A DNA stretch of 64,000 nt from Alteromonas sp. BL110 (GTDB lineage Bacteria; Pseudomonadota; Gammaproteobacteria; Enterobacterales; Alteromonadaceae), in assembly GCF_003443615.1 (NCBI RefSeq), contig NZ_CP031967.1, positions 3,348,001 through 3,412,000 on the forward strand, in the 5' to 3' direction. Of the stretch, positions 8,264 to 20,634 are shown piece by piece. Position 1 is the stretch's first letter; every line of letters begins with the position of its first letter. Position numbers and translations under genes: made by a program. Under the pieces are notes generated by a model, which ran no database searches, was not told where the DNA came from, and saw only the letters and a list, made by a program, of their open reading frames with translations.

Positions 8264-11064
8264 AATAATGCTCTAGCCTGCGGACGCCTAAAGAAAGGGC
8301 GTTCTACATTTACTGCATACTCTAACTCTTTTTTCGCTTCCTCAACTCTATTGAGTTTTGCAAGCGTGTAGCCAAGATGATAGCGAATGTTGGGGTCGTT
8401 TGCGTCCCTTGCGAAAGCGTCTCTAAGCATTTTGAGACTGCCCTCATAATCTCCCTGTAGCGCTTTGATGTGCCCGAAGGTATCTAGTATCTTTGAAGAG
8501 TTAGGTTGCAGCTCATATGCTTGTCGCGCATAGTTTTTCGCGGTAACCAGAGACTTTTCGATATGCATTATCGCTAAACGGTTAAAGGCTTCGGCTGGAT
8601 TAAGTAGGTTGGGCTCTTCAATAAGCTCTTTATAGAGTGCTGTTGATTCCTCGAACTCTTGAATAAAGAAAAGGTACTGAGCCAGCAGATTTTTCGCCAG
8701 CAAGTTGTTCTCATTTTCACTCGCTAGTTTGCGCGCGGTTTGCAAAAATACATCAACAAACTGTTCGTTTAATGCGTAGTTATAGAGCGCAATAAACGCC
8801 TGTGCAAAAGAAGCGTCCACGTCTAGTGCTTTTACATAATCGTCAATTGCGCTTTCATCATTACCCTTATTCGCAGCCAATCTGCCCTTAAGAAAATGGT
8901 AAACCGGGCTTTGTTGCTGGTTTGCAGGAATGGTTGCTAACAGCGACTGTGCTTTATCGTTTTTCTGCAAATCTAACAATAAGCTCGTATAGCGCAAAGT
9001 AACAAACGTACTTGTATTGGCTATTTCGTGCGCGCGAGCCATGGCATCTAGGGCGCTTTCGTTGTTTCCTAAATTGCGAGCTTGGTCGGCATAGGCGATC
9101 AGCTTTCCAGCATCGTCGTTAATAAAATTTCTCACAATACTTAGCGTTTTTTCTGCATCTGCACGCTGATTATTTGATAGCTGAAGGGCAGCTTTACGAA
9201 GAAGGTAGTCAGCATTGTCGAAATCATCTTTTATAAGCAAATCTAAATGATACAGAGCGTTCTTAGTGTCGCCCTGTTGCTGATACAAAGAAGAAACGCG
9301 TTCCCTAGCGCCGATATTCGAAGGATTGAGCGTTAGTATATCGAGGTAAATTTGCTTCGCGTCTTCTACGTTCCCCGCTTTGGTTAAATTAAACGCCTTT
9401 AGCATTAATGTTTCGTTATGCTGAGGGGACAAAGCAAGTAACTCTTCTACAAGTTGGTTAGATTTATCTACATTTCCTAAACGACTTTCTGTAGCTGCTA
9501 AATTGAATTTTGCCGGAAAGAGGGTAGGGTTTTGCGCTAACGCTTTCTCGATGTTGTCTTTAGCTTCCGCCAATTGACCTTGCCTAATTAGAATGCCGGC
9601 TTTTAGGTTGTACACTTCGGCTTCATCAGGAAAAAGCTTACTTAGTAAATTTGCACCCTTCAGCGCATTATCGAATTGCTGCGCTTGTAAATTCATTAAT
9701 GAATAAGTGAATAGAAAACCTGGATTATCTTTGTAGGTCGACAGATTTTTTTCAAGAATTGATAGCGCTTCGCTCTGTTTACCTCTGGCAGCCATCAATT
9801 TGATTTTAAACAGCTGAAGTTTGTTCTCATTCGGATACTTATATTCAAGGTTTTGTAATAAGCGTTCAGCTTTAAACGCTTTATTTTGGCGAATAAATAA
9901 GTCACCTAGAAGAAGGGCAGAGTCAGGGTCCTCTATCAACGCATTTTGATGGCGTTCAAGCAGGGAAAGCGCTTTTTTATCTTGCTGAGTCGCCATATAG
10001 ACTTGGCTTAGCATCAATACTGCCTGTAAGTCATCAGGCTCTTGTTGCAAATAGCCATTAAAGTCTTTTGCGGCAGTTTCCATGTTGTTATTAAAGAAGT
10101 TTGTTAAACCGCTTATGTAGAGCAACATAGGTTGAGAAGTTATGAGCTCAGGGTCAAGCTGCGCCATAAAATCATTAAGCTCTTTTAGCTTCTCGTTATC
10201 AATAGCTTGTTGGTTGTCTCTGCTTTGCAACCAGCTATTGAGTAAAATGGCCAGAGGATCGTTAGGTGTGTCTTCAATGATCTCATCGACGAATAGCTTT
10301 GCTGTATCATAGTCTTTCGCTTCTAAATACAAATCTACCAGATTACGCAGGGCAATAGGGTCGTCGCGGTTAAACGTCAGGGCTTTTTGTAAATGTGCAG
10401 TTGCCGCGTCAGTATCTCCCTGTCGATATGCCAGTTGCCCTTTCAAACGCCATGTTATTGCGTTTTCTGGTTCTAACGACATGGCTTTATTGATAAGAGA
10501 ACTTGCTTTAAATAAGTCTTCATTTTGAAGGGCAATAGAGGCTAGACCATTAATGGCAGGCACGAAGTCTGGTGTACGGGAAACGATGGTGTTGTAGTCG
10601 CGTAAGGCGCACTGCTCGTCTTCCAATCTAATACACGCGGTTGCACGAATCATTAACCATTCACGCTCTGCATCACCCGATAGCTTGGTCAAATCAGAAA
10701 AGTCTACAATCTCCTGGTATCTGTTTAAGAAAAGCCAAGTATTGCCCAGCGGCTCTGCCAAAAGGTTAATATCGGCACCCATTTCCAGCGCTTCTACAAA
10801 CTCCATCTCGGCCGCGGTAAGGTAGCCATTAATAAGTAGTATCTCGCCCATTAGTATTTTAGCAGCCAGGTTTTCTGGGTCTTTTTGCAAGCTATTTTTA
10901 AGATGGATATAGGCTTCATCGTATTCGTTTTCGTTAAAGGCAGTTAGGGCCTTTTCATAGTCTTCTGAGGTAGTTGCGAAACTGTTGAATACGATTAAAG
11001 AAGAGGCAACTGCAGAGACAATAGCGCGTTGTACAAAACGCTTTTTATTATTAAAAAAATCCAT
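8251..11064 (-). CDS. prsT: PrsT-like TPR-repeat protein of the PEP-CTERM system
   Basis: The 937-residue exported protein has an N-terminal signal (AIVSAVASSLIVFNSFA, cleavage about residue 30) followed by some 20 tetratricopeptide repeats across its whole length. The opening YEKALTAFNENEYDEAYIHL and QKDPENLAAKILMGE resemble the PrsT family, large TPR proteins that accompany exosortase (EPS-linked) protein-sorting loci. Most PrsT proteins are described as lipoproteins. Here the signal has no lipobox Cys, so it is predicted to be periplasmic and soluble. The two genes upstream on the same strand encode PEP-CTERM substrates. No exosortase (epsH) or prsK/prsR gene is in the window. Its role in surface-protein export or polysaccharide assembly is inferred from context. 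Confidence 0.75.
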   Translation of the reverse strand: MDFFNNKKRFVQRAIVSAVASSLIVFNSFATTSEDYEKALTAFNENEYDEAYIHLKNSLQKDPENLAAKILMGEILLINGYLTAAEMEFVEALEMGADINLLAEPLGNTWLFLNRYQEIVDFSDLTKLSGDAEREWLMIRATACIRLEDEQCALRDYNTIVSRTPDFVPAINGLASIALQNEDLFKASSLINKAMSLEPENAITWRLKGQLAYRQGDTDAATAHLQKALTFNRDDPIALRNLVDLYLEAKDYDTAKLFVDEIIEDTPNDPLAILLNSWLQSRDNQQAIDNEKLKELNDFMAQLDPELITSQPMLLYISGLTNFFNNNMETAAKDFNGYLQQEPDDLQAVLMLSQVYMATQQDKKALSLLERHQNALIEDPDSALLLGDLFIRQNKAFKAERLLQNLEYKYPNENKLQLFKIKLMAARGKQSEALSILEKNLSTYKDNPGFLFTYSLMNLQAQQFDNALKGANLLSKLFPDEAEVYNLKAGILIRQGQLAEAKDNIEKALAQNPTLFPAKFNLAATESRLGNVDKSNQLVEELLALSPQHNETLMLKAFNLTKAGNVEDAKQIYLDILTLNPSNIGARERVSSLYQQQGDTKNALYHLDLLIKDDFDNADYLLRKAALQLSNNQRADAEKTLSIVRNFINDDAGKLIAYADQARNLGNNESALDAMARAHEIANTSTFVTLRYTSLLLDLQKNDKAQSLLATIPANQQQSPVYHFLKGRLAANKGNDESAIDDYVKALDVDASFAQAFIALYNYALNEQFVDVFLQTARKLASENENNLLAKNLLAQYLFFIQEFEESTALYKELIEEPNLLNPAEAFNRLAIMHIEKSLVTAKNYARQAYELQPNSSKILDTFGHIKALQGDYEGSLKMLRDAFARDANDPNIRYHLGYTLAKLNRVEEAKKELEYAVNVERPFFRRPQARALLESL

Positions 11065-11110
11065 ATAAACCTTCGAAATTTCGCCTAGCTACTGGCTTAA
11101 AAATAGCATA

Positions 11111-11136
11111 AAAAAAGGTGGCCTAAGCCACCTTTT
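11111..11136 (-). terminator. Intrinsic terminator after the first PEP-CTERM gene
   Basis: GGTGGC-CTAA-GCCACC (11117-11132) is flanked by AAAAAA on the plus strand, which gives a T tract on the minus strand. It separates the PEP-CTERM gene at 11170-12069 from prsT, so prsT needs read-through or its own promoter. Confidence 0.85.
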
Positions 11137-11169
11137 AAAGATACGTGTTTTCTAGGCGTTTTTAAACAA

Positions 11170-12069
11170 TTAAACGCGACGCTTACGTCTATAAAGAACA
11201 AGACCTAAACCTAAACTCATAAGTGCAAGGGCGCCTGGTTCGCTAACCTGCGTAGGTGGGGGCGGTGTAGTATCATTCTTTGCTAGTTCAATACCTAAAG
11301 AACTAAGCTTAAACCCGAAGTTGTTTGAAGAAGTACTGTCGTCGAAAAAAGTATTATATGCACCGACAAGCCAATACTGAGCAAAGGTCGAGTCGGTGAA
11401 CTCTGATACAAAAGAATCACCAACTTTAGTATTGCTTACGCCATAGTGACCTACCGCGGAAGAAATAGTTGTCTCAGCTACGTCGGCCCAAGTAAAGTCT
11501 TGAGCACTAGAAAATAACGAAACATCATCTAAACCTACAACAGTGACTTCGTTTTCGCTATCTGGATTGCTGCCGAAATTATTCACCCAAGAAAACGAAG
11601 CGTCTGTAAGCTTCACATCAGTGCTGAACGAAAGTAAGATCATATCGAAATCTGCAATGCCTTTATCTGCATCATAATTATCAATAGAGTGCTGATCGCC
11701 CTTGTACCTATTGCGTTCATTTCGGTATATATCATTGTTTACTAAACCAAAGCCTTCACCGTAATCATTCAAACTTCCCTGATTAACAACTCGATCATCA
11801 TTTTCGGCTTGATAGTACGTACCATCATAATAACCGCCACTCCAAGTGTCGTAATTACCATTATAGTACCCAGTATCTGCCCAAGAAGTAACTCCGACAT
11901 AAACGGTAGTGCCATCGATGGTTATTGAGGTCCCGCTAGAACTATCTGGAGAAAGGGTATAACTAATACCGTCTGTGACTAATGAATATTCGTTGAGGCT
12001 ACTGTCGGTTGCATGTGCAGAAAAGGCAGACACTACTGACATAACTATTATTAATTTTCTTAACTTCAT
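11170..12069 (-). CDS. PEP-CTERM sorting-domain surface protein (paralogue A)
   Basis: This 299-residue exported protein has a signal peptide MKLRKLIIVMSVVSAFSAHA. The C-terminal tripartite sorting signal is VSEPG, then a hydrophobic helix (ALALMSLGLGLVLY), then RRKRR. This is the exosortase-recognised PEP-CTERM layout with SEP in place of PEP. The body is rich in Tyr, Asn, Asp and Ser and almost free of Cys, typical of secreted surface proteins. DFDMILLSFSTDVKLTDASF and QYWLVGAYNTFF are shared with the neighbouring gene at 12236-13198, so the pair are tandem paralogues. It may belong to an exosortase-dependent XDP-type family; that is recollection, not a search. It is preceded by a sigma-54 promoter. 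Confidence 0.85.
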   Translation of the reverse strand: MKLRKLIIVMSVVSAFSAHATDSSLNEYSLVTDGISYTLSPDSSSGTSITIDGTTVYVGVTSWADTGYYNGNYDTWSGGYYDGTYYQAENDDRVVNQGSLNDYGEGFGLVNNDIYRNERNRYKGDQHSIDNYDADKGIADFDMILLSFSTDVKLTDASFSWVNNFGSNPDSENEVTVVGLDDVSLFSSAQDFTWADVAETTISSAVGHYGVSNTKVGDSFVSEFTDSTFAQYWLVGAYNTFFDDSTSSNNFGFKLSSLGIELAKNDTTPPPPTQVSEPGALALMSLGLGLVLYRRKRRV

Positions 12070-12113
12070 ACATACGACTCTGATACTAGGAAATAATTAT
12101 ATTATGTCATTTA

Positions 12114-12132
12114 AAGCATAGTTCGTGCCAAT
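12114..12132 (-). promoter_or_regulatory. Sigma-54 (RpoN) promoter of PEP-CTERM gene A
   Basis: On the minus strand TTGGCACGAACTATGCT matches the consensus YTGGCACG-N4-TTGCW with one mismatch (A for T at the first base of the -12 box). The invariant GG and GC are exactly 10 bases apart. The -12 GC lies about 47 bases before the ATG at 12069. Sigma-54 plus the PrsK/PrsR two-component pair is the known control of PEP-CTERM genes in some proteobacteria, which fits the target. Confidence 0.75.
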
Positions 12133-12183
12133 CTCTATGTCGTTGTTTTAAAAGTATTATATTTTTATGGGATAGGGTGTAGT

Positions 12184-12216
12184 AAAAAAAACTGACAGGT
12201 TGTACCACCTGTCAGT
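12184..12216 (-). terminator. Intrinsic terminator after PEP-CTERM gene B
   Basis: ACTGACAGGT (12191-12200) and ACCTGTCAGT (12207-12216) form a perfect 10-bp stem with a 6-base loop. It is followed on the minus strand by seven Ts, 20 bases after the stop of the gene at 12236-13198. Confidence 0.9.
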
Positions 12217-12235
12217 GATCTAAAGTCTAATTTTC

Positions 12236-13198
12236 TTAAATAGTTTTTTTTCGGCGCCACATGACGAATATCGAACAAGCCATCAATAAACCAATTGTTC
12301 CAGGCTCAGAGACTGCTGTAGGCGGGGAATTGTCAGTGGTTTCACTTACAGAGAAACCAACATTAGCAAGTTTAAAAGCATCGTTACCAATGTACCCACC
12401 AATATTGCCAAATACCGTGTTGTATGCCCCTACGAGCCAATATTGTGCTGACTCAGTGAACGCAAAATCGGCACGGTGTTCTAGGTAGTCACAGTTCTCG
12501 ATGTCGTAAGATGCCGAAGTAAGCGCATCTGCAACAATATCACTCCATGTATTCACACCAGAGGTCAAAGCAGAAGTGTCACTTAAGGCAGCTACTGAAA
12601 CTTGACTATCATTACTACTATATAGCCATGAAAAGCTCGCGCCAGTAAGCGTCACTGCAGAGTCAAATGAAAGCAGTACAAAGTCATAATCACGCTCAAC
12701 ATTAGTCATTCCACTTTTATAAGCAGCTCGGCTACCTTCATAATAGTAGTTGATGTTGTCTATAGCGTGATCGGCATTACCATTATAATAAGCTTCGTCA
12801 TTATTGGTAATTCCATAAGCCCAAGTATTTGAGATTTTTTGTAGACTAGCGGCTACCACTGTTTCGCCACTTACATTATTAGTATCTGAAAATGCAGATA
12901 AAGAAATGTTTACGCCATCAATCTCCACGGGAGAGTTATCAGGGTTAACGCTATTGTAAACACCGTCGTCGACTAGGTCATAGGTATATTCGCCCAGCGG
13001 CGAGTTACACTGTTTGCTCTGGGTATTGCTGCTACCCGATGAGCCGCAATAAGAGTAATCATGTTTTTTATAAGAAGTAGCAAATGCTAAATTGGCGCTC
13101 AGCGTCGATACCAACGCTATCGAAAGCAACAGCACGGTTTTGGAAGAAAAGGTTTTGTCTAGTAATCGCATCATTACTTTCCTATATAAAAAGCGCAT
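12236..13198 (-). CDS. PEP-CTERM sorting-domain surface protein (paralogue B)
   Basis: The 320-residue exported protein has a signal segment TVLLLSIALVSTLSANLAFA. Alternative starts are at Met9 or Met10, because the first residues MRFLYRKVMM are long for a signal. The C-terminus VSEPG-TIGLLMACSIFVMW-RRKK is a SEP-variant PEP-CTERM signal. YNGNADHAIDNINYYYEG, DYDFVLLSFDSAVTLTGASF and QYWLVGAYNTVFGN align with paralogue A. Four Cys residues lie in the mature protein (CGSSG, CNSPLG, ENCDY), which paralogue A lacks. It is probably processed by an exosortase encoded elsewhere and displayed on the cell surface or in the matrix. No sigma-54 box was found upstream of this copy. Confidence 0.82.
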   Translation of the reverse strand: MRFLYRKVMMRLLDKTFSSKTVLLLSIALVSTLSANLAFATSYKKHDYSYCGSSGSSNTQSKQCNSPLGEYTYDLVDDGVYNSVNPDNSPVEIDGVNISLSAFSDTNNVSGETVVAASLQKISNTWAYGITNNDEAYYNGNADHAIDNINYYYEGSRAAYKSGMTNVERDYDFVLLSFDSAVTLTGASFSWLYSSNDSQVSVAALSDTSALTSGVNTWSDIVADALTSASYDIENCDYLEHRADFAFTESAQYWLVGAYNTVFGNIGGYIGNDAFKLANVGFSVSETTDNSPPTAVSEPGTIGLLMACSIFVMWRRKKTI

Positions 13199-13558
13199 AG
13201 CGCTTCAAGTACAAACCTTCCAAGTGTTGTACTATCTATACGCACACACTTTTCTAGGAAGTACTTAATTTCAACATGGGGTTGTATGATATATGAACGG
13301 TGACCTGTTTAAGGTATGTGGCCGTATACCTAGTTATTACAGATTGGTAAGGTAAGTAAGGAAGTAGGTTCTAAATTACTAGCCTTTGTGCATTATCCTC
13401 ATTTGTTAAGGTGGGCTCATCTAAATGTATTACATAGCTTTTTGAATGTAACATCGCAGCAATTAATGTGTGGAAGCTGGCTGTATCTTTACTTTGCTAT
13501 GCCTTCTTGCATATCTATGAAATAATTAACTCAATTACATGTAGAAGTACGAGGACAT
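13199..13558. other. Intergenic region between PEP-CTERM gene B and pssA
   Basis: About 360 AT-rich bases lie between divergent genes. No open frame of substance, no repeat and no recognisable sigma-54 box is visible. It must hold promoters for both directions, but none could be placed with confidence. Confidence 0.5.
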
Positions 13559-14359
13559 ATGTCTGAACAAAAACGTAAAGGGATATACTTACTTCCCAAT
13601 TTATTAACAACAGCAGGTTTGTTTTCTGGTTTCTTTGCTGTTGTATCATCAATGAACGGCCGCTTTGAAGCAGCCGCTGTCGCAATTTTTGTGGCAATGA
13701 TATTTGATGGTCTGGATGGACGCGTAGCTCGAATGACAAATACGCAAAGTGATTTCGGCGCTGAGTATGACTCTATGGCCGATATGGTCTCTTTTGGGAT
13801 GGCTCCCGCGCTAGTTGCTTATAATTGGGGATTAACAGAGCTAGGCAAGCTGGGTTGGTTAGCTGCATTTGTCTATGTAGCGGGCGCAGCATTGCGTTTA
13901 GCTCGCTTCAATACACAGGTTGGAATCGCTGATAAGCGCTTCTTCCAGGGTCTTGCTAGTCCAGCGGCAGCGGCAGTTGTATCCGGTCTCGTGTGGGTTG
14001 GTGTCGAGTATGACGCAGTAGGGACTGATTATGGGTTAATTGTGGCCGCGGTAACTGGGTTAGCTGGCTTACTTATGGTGAGTAACTTTAAATATAATTC
14101 TTTTAAAGAAGTTAACTGGCACGGAAAGGTTCCATTCGTTGGCCTTCTATTAGTACTTCTTATATTCGTTGTTGTTGCAACAGAGCCAGCGCTTGTATTG
14201 TTTTTAGTATTTGCTTTGTATGCACTGGCAGGACCTATTAATACTTTCCGCACGGTAGAGAAAGTGACGTTAGACGACGTAGTAGGCGATCACGAAGAAG
14301 ACGCGGACTTCAATGCTGATAAAAAGAACCAAAGCGAAAGTGAAGACGTTTCTAAATAG
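13559..14359 (+). CDS. pssA: CDP-diacylglycerol-serine O-phosphatidyltransferase (type II PssA)
   Basis: The 266-residue integral membrane enzyme carries the CDP-alcohol phosphotransferase signature DGxxAR-x8-GxxxDxxxD, seen here as DGRVARMTNTQSDFGAEYDSMAD (read in two parts, residues about 57-79). Seven or eight hydrophobic segments follow, including LLLVLLIFVVVATEPALVLF, and the C-terminal tail is acidic and cytosolic. It transfers phosphatidyl from CDP-diacylglycerol to serine, the first step to phosphatidylethanolamine. The Bacillus-type membrane enzyme, unlike the ribosome-associated E. coli PssA, is usual in Alteromonadales. It is a single gene with a terminator downstream. Confidence 0.92.
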   Translation: MSEQKRKGIYLLPNLLTTAGLFSGFFAVVSSMNGRFEAAAVAIFVAMIFDGLDGRVARMTNTQSDFGAEYDSMADMVSFGMAPALVAYNWGLTELGKLGWLAAFVYVAGAALRLARFNTQVGIADKRFFQGLASPAAAAVVSGLVWVGVEYDAVGTDYGLIVAAVTGLAGLLMVSNFKYNSFKEVNWHGKVPFVGLLLVLLIFVVVATEPALVLFLVFALYALAGPINTFRTVEKVTLDDVVGDHEEDADFNADKKNQSESEDVSK

Positions 14360-14465
14360 CAAATAGGCAATTCTATTTCTTATGAAAAGACGGTAAATCT
14401 CTTTTAGTGTTATTAAACAGAGCTCTTTTCGATAATTCTGCCTGCAAAATAAACGAATAGAATGA

Positions 14466-14490
14466 AAAGCGACCGAACGGTCGCTTTTTT
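14466..14490 (+). terminator. Intrinsic terminator of pssA
   Basis: AGCGACC-GAAC-GGTCGCT (14468-14485) followed by a T tract separates pssA from the rRNA promoters that begin about 25 bases later. Confidence 0.88.
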
Positions 14491-14511
14491 TGTATTTATT
14501 TAAAATAAGTG

Positions 14512-14539
14512 TTGACGTGAGCGCTCATTTCCCTAAAAT
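14512..14539 (+). promoter_or_regulatory. rRNA operon promoter P1
   Basis: TTGACG (14512-14517), 16-base spacer, TAAAAT (14534-14539), followed by a GC-rich discriminator (GCGCATCCGC), as in growth-rate-controlled rRNA promoters. An A/T-rich UP-like stretch (TATTTATTTAAAATAAG) lies just upstream. Confidence 0.7.
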
Positions 14540-14663
14540 GCGCATCCGCTTCGGGGGAAAAGCAAAACAGCAACCCTCCTGAAGTAAGTCTCTACTACCT
14601 ACATAGGCCAGTAAAGACGGGAGTTTAGAAGAAACGCTTCAGAAAATAAATTTTCAAAAAGTG

Positions 14664-14691
14664 TTGACAACGAAAACTTCCAGCGTATAAT
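14664..14691 (+). promoter_or_regulatory. rRNA operon promoter P2
   Basis: TTGACA (14664-14669), 16-base spacer, TATAAT (14686-14691): both hexamers are perfect consensus, with an A/T-rich stretch immediately upstream and a GCGC discriminator. Confidence 0.85.
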
Positions 14692-14813
14692 GCGCACCTC
14701 ACTCGAACAGGGTGAGTCACTAAGAAGCAACGGCTTCTAGTGAATTGCGACGACCAAGGTTGTCCACTAGCAAGGAAAACGAATCAACTGAGAGTTATGT
14801 TGGTCCTCCTTGC

Positions 14814-14864
14814 GCAGAAGCCACGACAAAAAGCGTCATGATTCTGCACTATGTTCTTTAACAA
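14814..14864 (+). promoter_or_regulatory. rrn leader antitermination region: boxB-like hairpin and boxA
   Basis: GCAGAA (14814-14819) and TTCTGC (14842-14847) close a hairpin. It is followed by TGTTCTTTAACAA (14852-14864), a close match to the NusB/S10-binding boxA. The same boxA recurs in front of 23S at 16956. Confidence 0.8.
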
Positions 14865-14868
14865 TTTA

Positions 14869-14892
14869 GACAAGACAATCTGTGTGGGCACT
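14869..14892 (+). other. 5' strand of the 16S processing (RNase III) stem
   Basis: The segment GACAAGACAATCTGTG (14869-14884) and the following GGGCACT pair almost perfectly with AGTGCC...TACACAGATAGTCTTGT at 16498-16522, downstream of 16S. The two strands enclose the 16S gene as the usual long pre-rRNA stem. Confidence 0.8.
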
Positions 14893-14937
14893 CGTTAAGA
14901 GTGTCAACATAACGACGATTCATATTTCGATATATTT

Positions 14938-16469
<1,532 letters not shown>

Positions 16470-16548
16470 CCATTACGTCGTAAGACGCACTTGATGCAGT
16501 GCCTACACAGATAGTCTTGTTTAAAAATGAAGAACGACACAAGTTTAT

Positions 16549-16624
16549 GGGGCTATAGCTCAGCTGGGAGAGCGCCTGATTTGCATTCAGGAGGTCAGCA
16601 GTTCGATCCTGCTTAGCTCCACCA
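16549..16624 (+). tRNA. tRNA-Ala (anticodon TGC)
   Basis: The 76-base cloverleaf has acceptor GGGGCTA/TAGCTCC with one G-T pair, anticodon loop TTTGCAT, T-loop GTTCGATCC and encoded ACCA. It is the first tRNA after 16S, the reverse of the E. coli order (Ile then Ala). Confidence 0.97.
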
Positions 16625-16661
16625 TCTACTTGACACTGAGCTTGCATAAGCGAAGTACTGA

Positions 16662-16733
16662 AGGCTTGTAGCTCGGATGGTTGCAGCCCTGCCCTCGAAT
16701 AAGAGCGGTGAGGTCATAACGCCGACCGCCTCG
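16662..16733 (+). pseudogene. Degenerate tRNA-Ile-like remnant in the 16S-23S spacer
   Basis: The segment opens with the same 13 bases as the intact tRNA-Ile 78 bases later (AGGCTTGTAGCTC). It shares GGTT and GTGAGGTC in matching order, but has no usable anticodon stem, T-arm or CCA end. It looks like a decayed or recombined duplicate of the neighbouring tRNA-Ile. Confidence 0.55.
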
Positions 16734-16739
16734 AAAAAT

Positions 16740-16816
<77 letters not shown>

Positions 16817-16873
16817 TTTCCTTGCTTTATAAAAGGAAGGCGATAAAGGTAGAAAGTGTCGTAATAGACGATA

Positions 16874-16922
16874 AATCCTAATGAATATTTACTGTTTCAG
16901 TAAGCATTGATTAGGGTTTTTT
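16874..16922 (+). terminator. Terminator-like hairpin inside the 16S-23S spacer
   Basis: AATCCTAAT (16874-16882) pairs with ATTAGGGTT (16910-16918), with an inner TTACTG/CAGTAA stem, and is followed by TTTTTT. It lies between tRNA-Ile and the 23S boxA. In sequence it looks like an intrinsic terminator, although transcription must pass it to make 23S. It may instead be a processing or attenuation element. Confidence 0.55.
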
Positions 16923-16933
16923 ACTCTAAAGTG

Positions 16934-16968
16934 AAATGACTCGTCATTTTGCGAATGTTCTTTAACAA
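16934..16968 (+). promoter_or_regulatory. Spacer antitermination signals: boxB-like hairpin and boxA before 23S
   Basis: AAATGAC-TC-GTCATTT (16934-16949) forms a hairpin. It is followed by TGTTCTTTAACAA (16956-16968), identical to the boxA of the 16S leader. Confidence 0.8.
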
Positions 16969-17194
16969 TTTGGAAAGCTGATATTAATAGTAATCAATCA
17001 AAATTGAGTAACTGAGAAGTCGAAAGACGTACTTTTTACTCTACTTGACTGAATTGCTTGTTATCTAAAAGCGCTGAAAAGCGTGCCAATCGGCAAGCCG
17101 ATTAGCAAAAAGATAGCAAGGCAATTCTTCCGATTAGCTTGTCATTCATGCGACATAACTTAAGCAGAAGTCAAAAGGCTGTTTGGGGTTGTAT

Positions 17195-20072
<2,878 letters not shown>

Positions 20073-20189
20073 ACAACGCCCAAGAAGCTTTGGACTTCTG
20101 AGTGTTGTAGACAAGCTAAAGTAAGTAGAGTGAAAAGTAGTTACTCACTGATTGAATTGATATCCAGTTTTCTAGATTGTTACCAGTTT

Positions 20190-20309
20190 TTCCTGGCAGC
20201 CATAGCGATACGGTACCACCTGACTCCATTCCGAACTCAGAAGTGAAACGTATTAGCGCCGATGGTAGTGTGGGGTTTCCCCATGTGAGAGTAGGACACT
20301 GCCAGGTCC
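20190..20309 (+). rRNA. rrf: 5S ribosomal RNA (intact copy)
   Basis: About 119 bases. Helix I is TCCTGGC/GCCAGG. The conserved CCGAACTCAGAAGTGAAAC and GGTAGTGTGGGG-TTT-CCCCATGTGAGAGTAGG segments are intact, so this is the normal final gene of the operon. It is followed by a strong terminator. Ends are placed by homology with the E. coli 5S and could be off by one or two bases. Confidence 0.96.
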
Positions 20310-20319
20310 CATTAAGAAG

Positions 20320-20343
20320 AACCCGCCTAACGGCGGGTTTTTT
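20320..20343 (+). terminator. rRNA operon terminator 1
   Basis: ACCCGCC-TAAC-GGCGGGT (20321-20338) followed by TTTTT, 11 bases after 5S. The same element is repeated after the two 5S-derived copies. Confidence 0.92.
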
Positions 20344-20363
20344 GCTTTCTGCAGCAAAGAAAA

Positions 20364-20401
20364 AGTAATGGGGTCAGAGTCGCGACTCTGACCCCATTAC
20401 T
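20364..20401. repeat. 38-bp perfect palindrome, REP-like element 1
   Basis: AGTAATGGGGTCAGAGTCG is followed directly by its exact reverse complement. The GGGGTCAGAGTC/GACTCTGACCCC core resembles the palindromes that accompany REP-associated (RAYT/Y1) transposases in gammaproteobacteria. That association is from memory; no transposase gene is in the window. Confidence 0.85.
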
Positions 20402-20413
20402 CTTCCATTTTTT

Positions 20414-20579
20414 TTCCTGGCAGCCATAGCGATACGGTACCACCTGACTCCATTCCGAACTCAGAAGTGAAACGTATTAGCGCCGACCGGTGACCGGCGC
20501 AGGGATAGTGTGGGGTTCCGGTGACCGGCCCAGCCCCATGTGAGAGTAAGACGGGCTGGCCCTCCAGACTGCCAGGTCC
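20414..20579 (+). pseudogene. 5S rRNA-derived copy 2 with three GC-rich insertions
   Basis: The flanks and backbone are nearly identical to the intact 5S (TCCTGGCAGCCATAGCG start, ACTGCCAGGTCCC end). TGG after GCGCCGA is replaced by CCGGTGACCGGCGCAGGGA. CCGGTGACCGGCCCAG is inserted in the helix IV loop. GGGCTGGCCCTCCAG is inserted near the 3' end. Each insertion can fold on itself (CCGG-TGA-CCGG; CTGG-CCCT-CCAG). The terminal helix and the downstream terminator are intact. Whether it yields a stable RNA is unknown. Confidence 0.8.
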
Positions 20580-20589
20580 CATTAAGAAG

Positions 20590-20613
20590 AACCCGCCTAA
20601 CGGCGGGTTTTTT
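20590..20613 (+). terminator. Terminator after 5S-derived copy 2
   Basis: ACCCGCC-TAAC-GGCGGGT plus a T tract, a duplicate of the terminator after the intact 5S. Confidence 0.85.
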
Positions 20614-20634
20614 GCTTTCTGCACCAGAAAAAAA

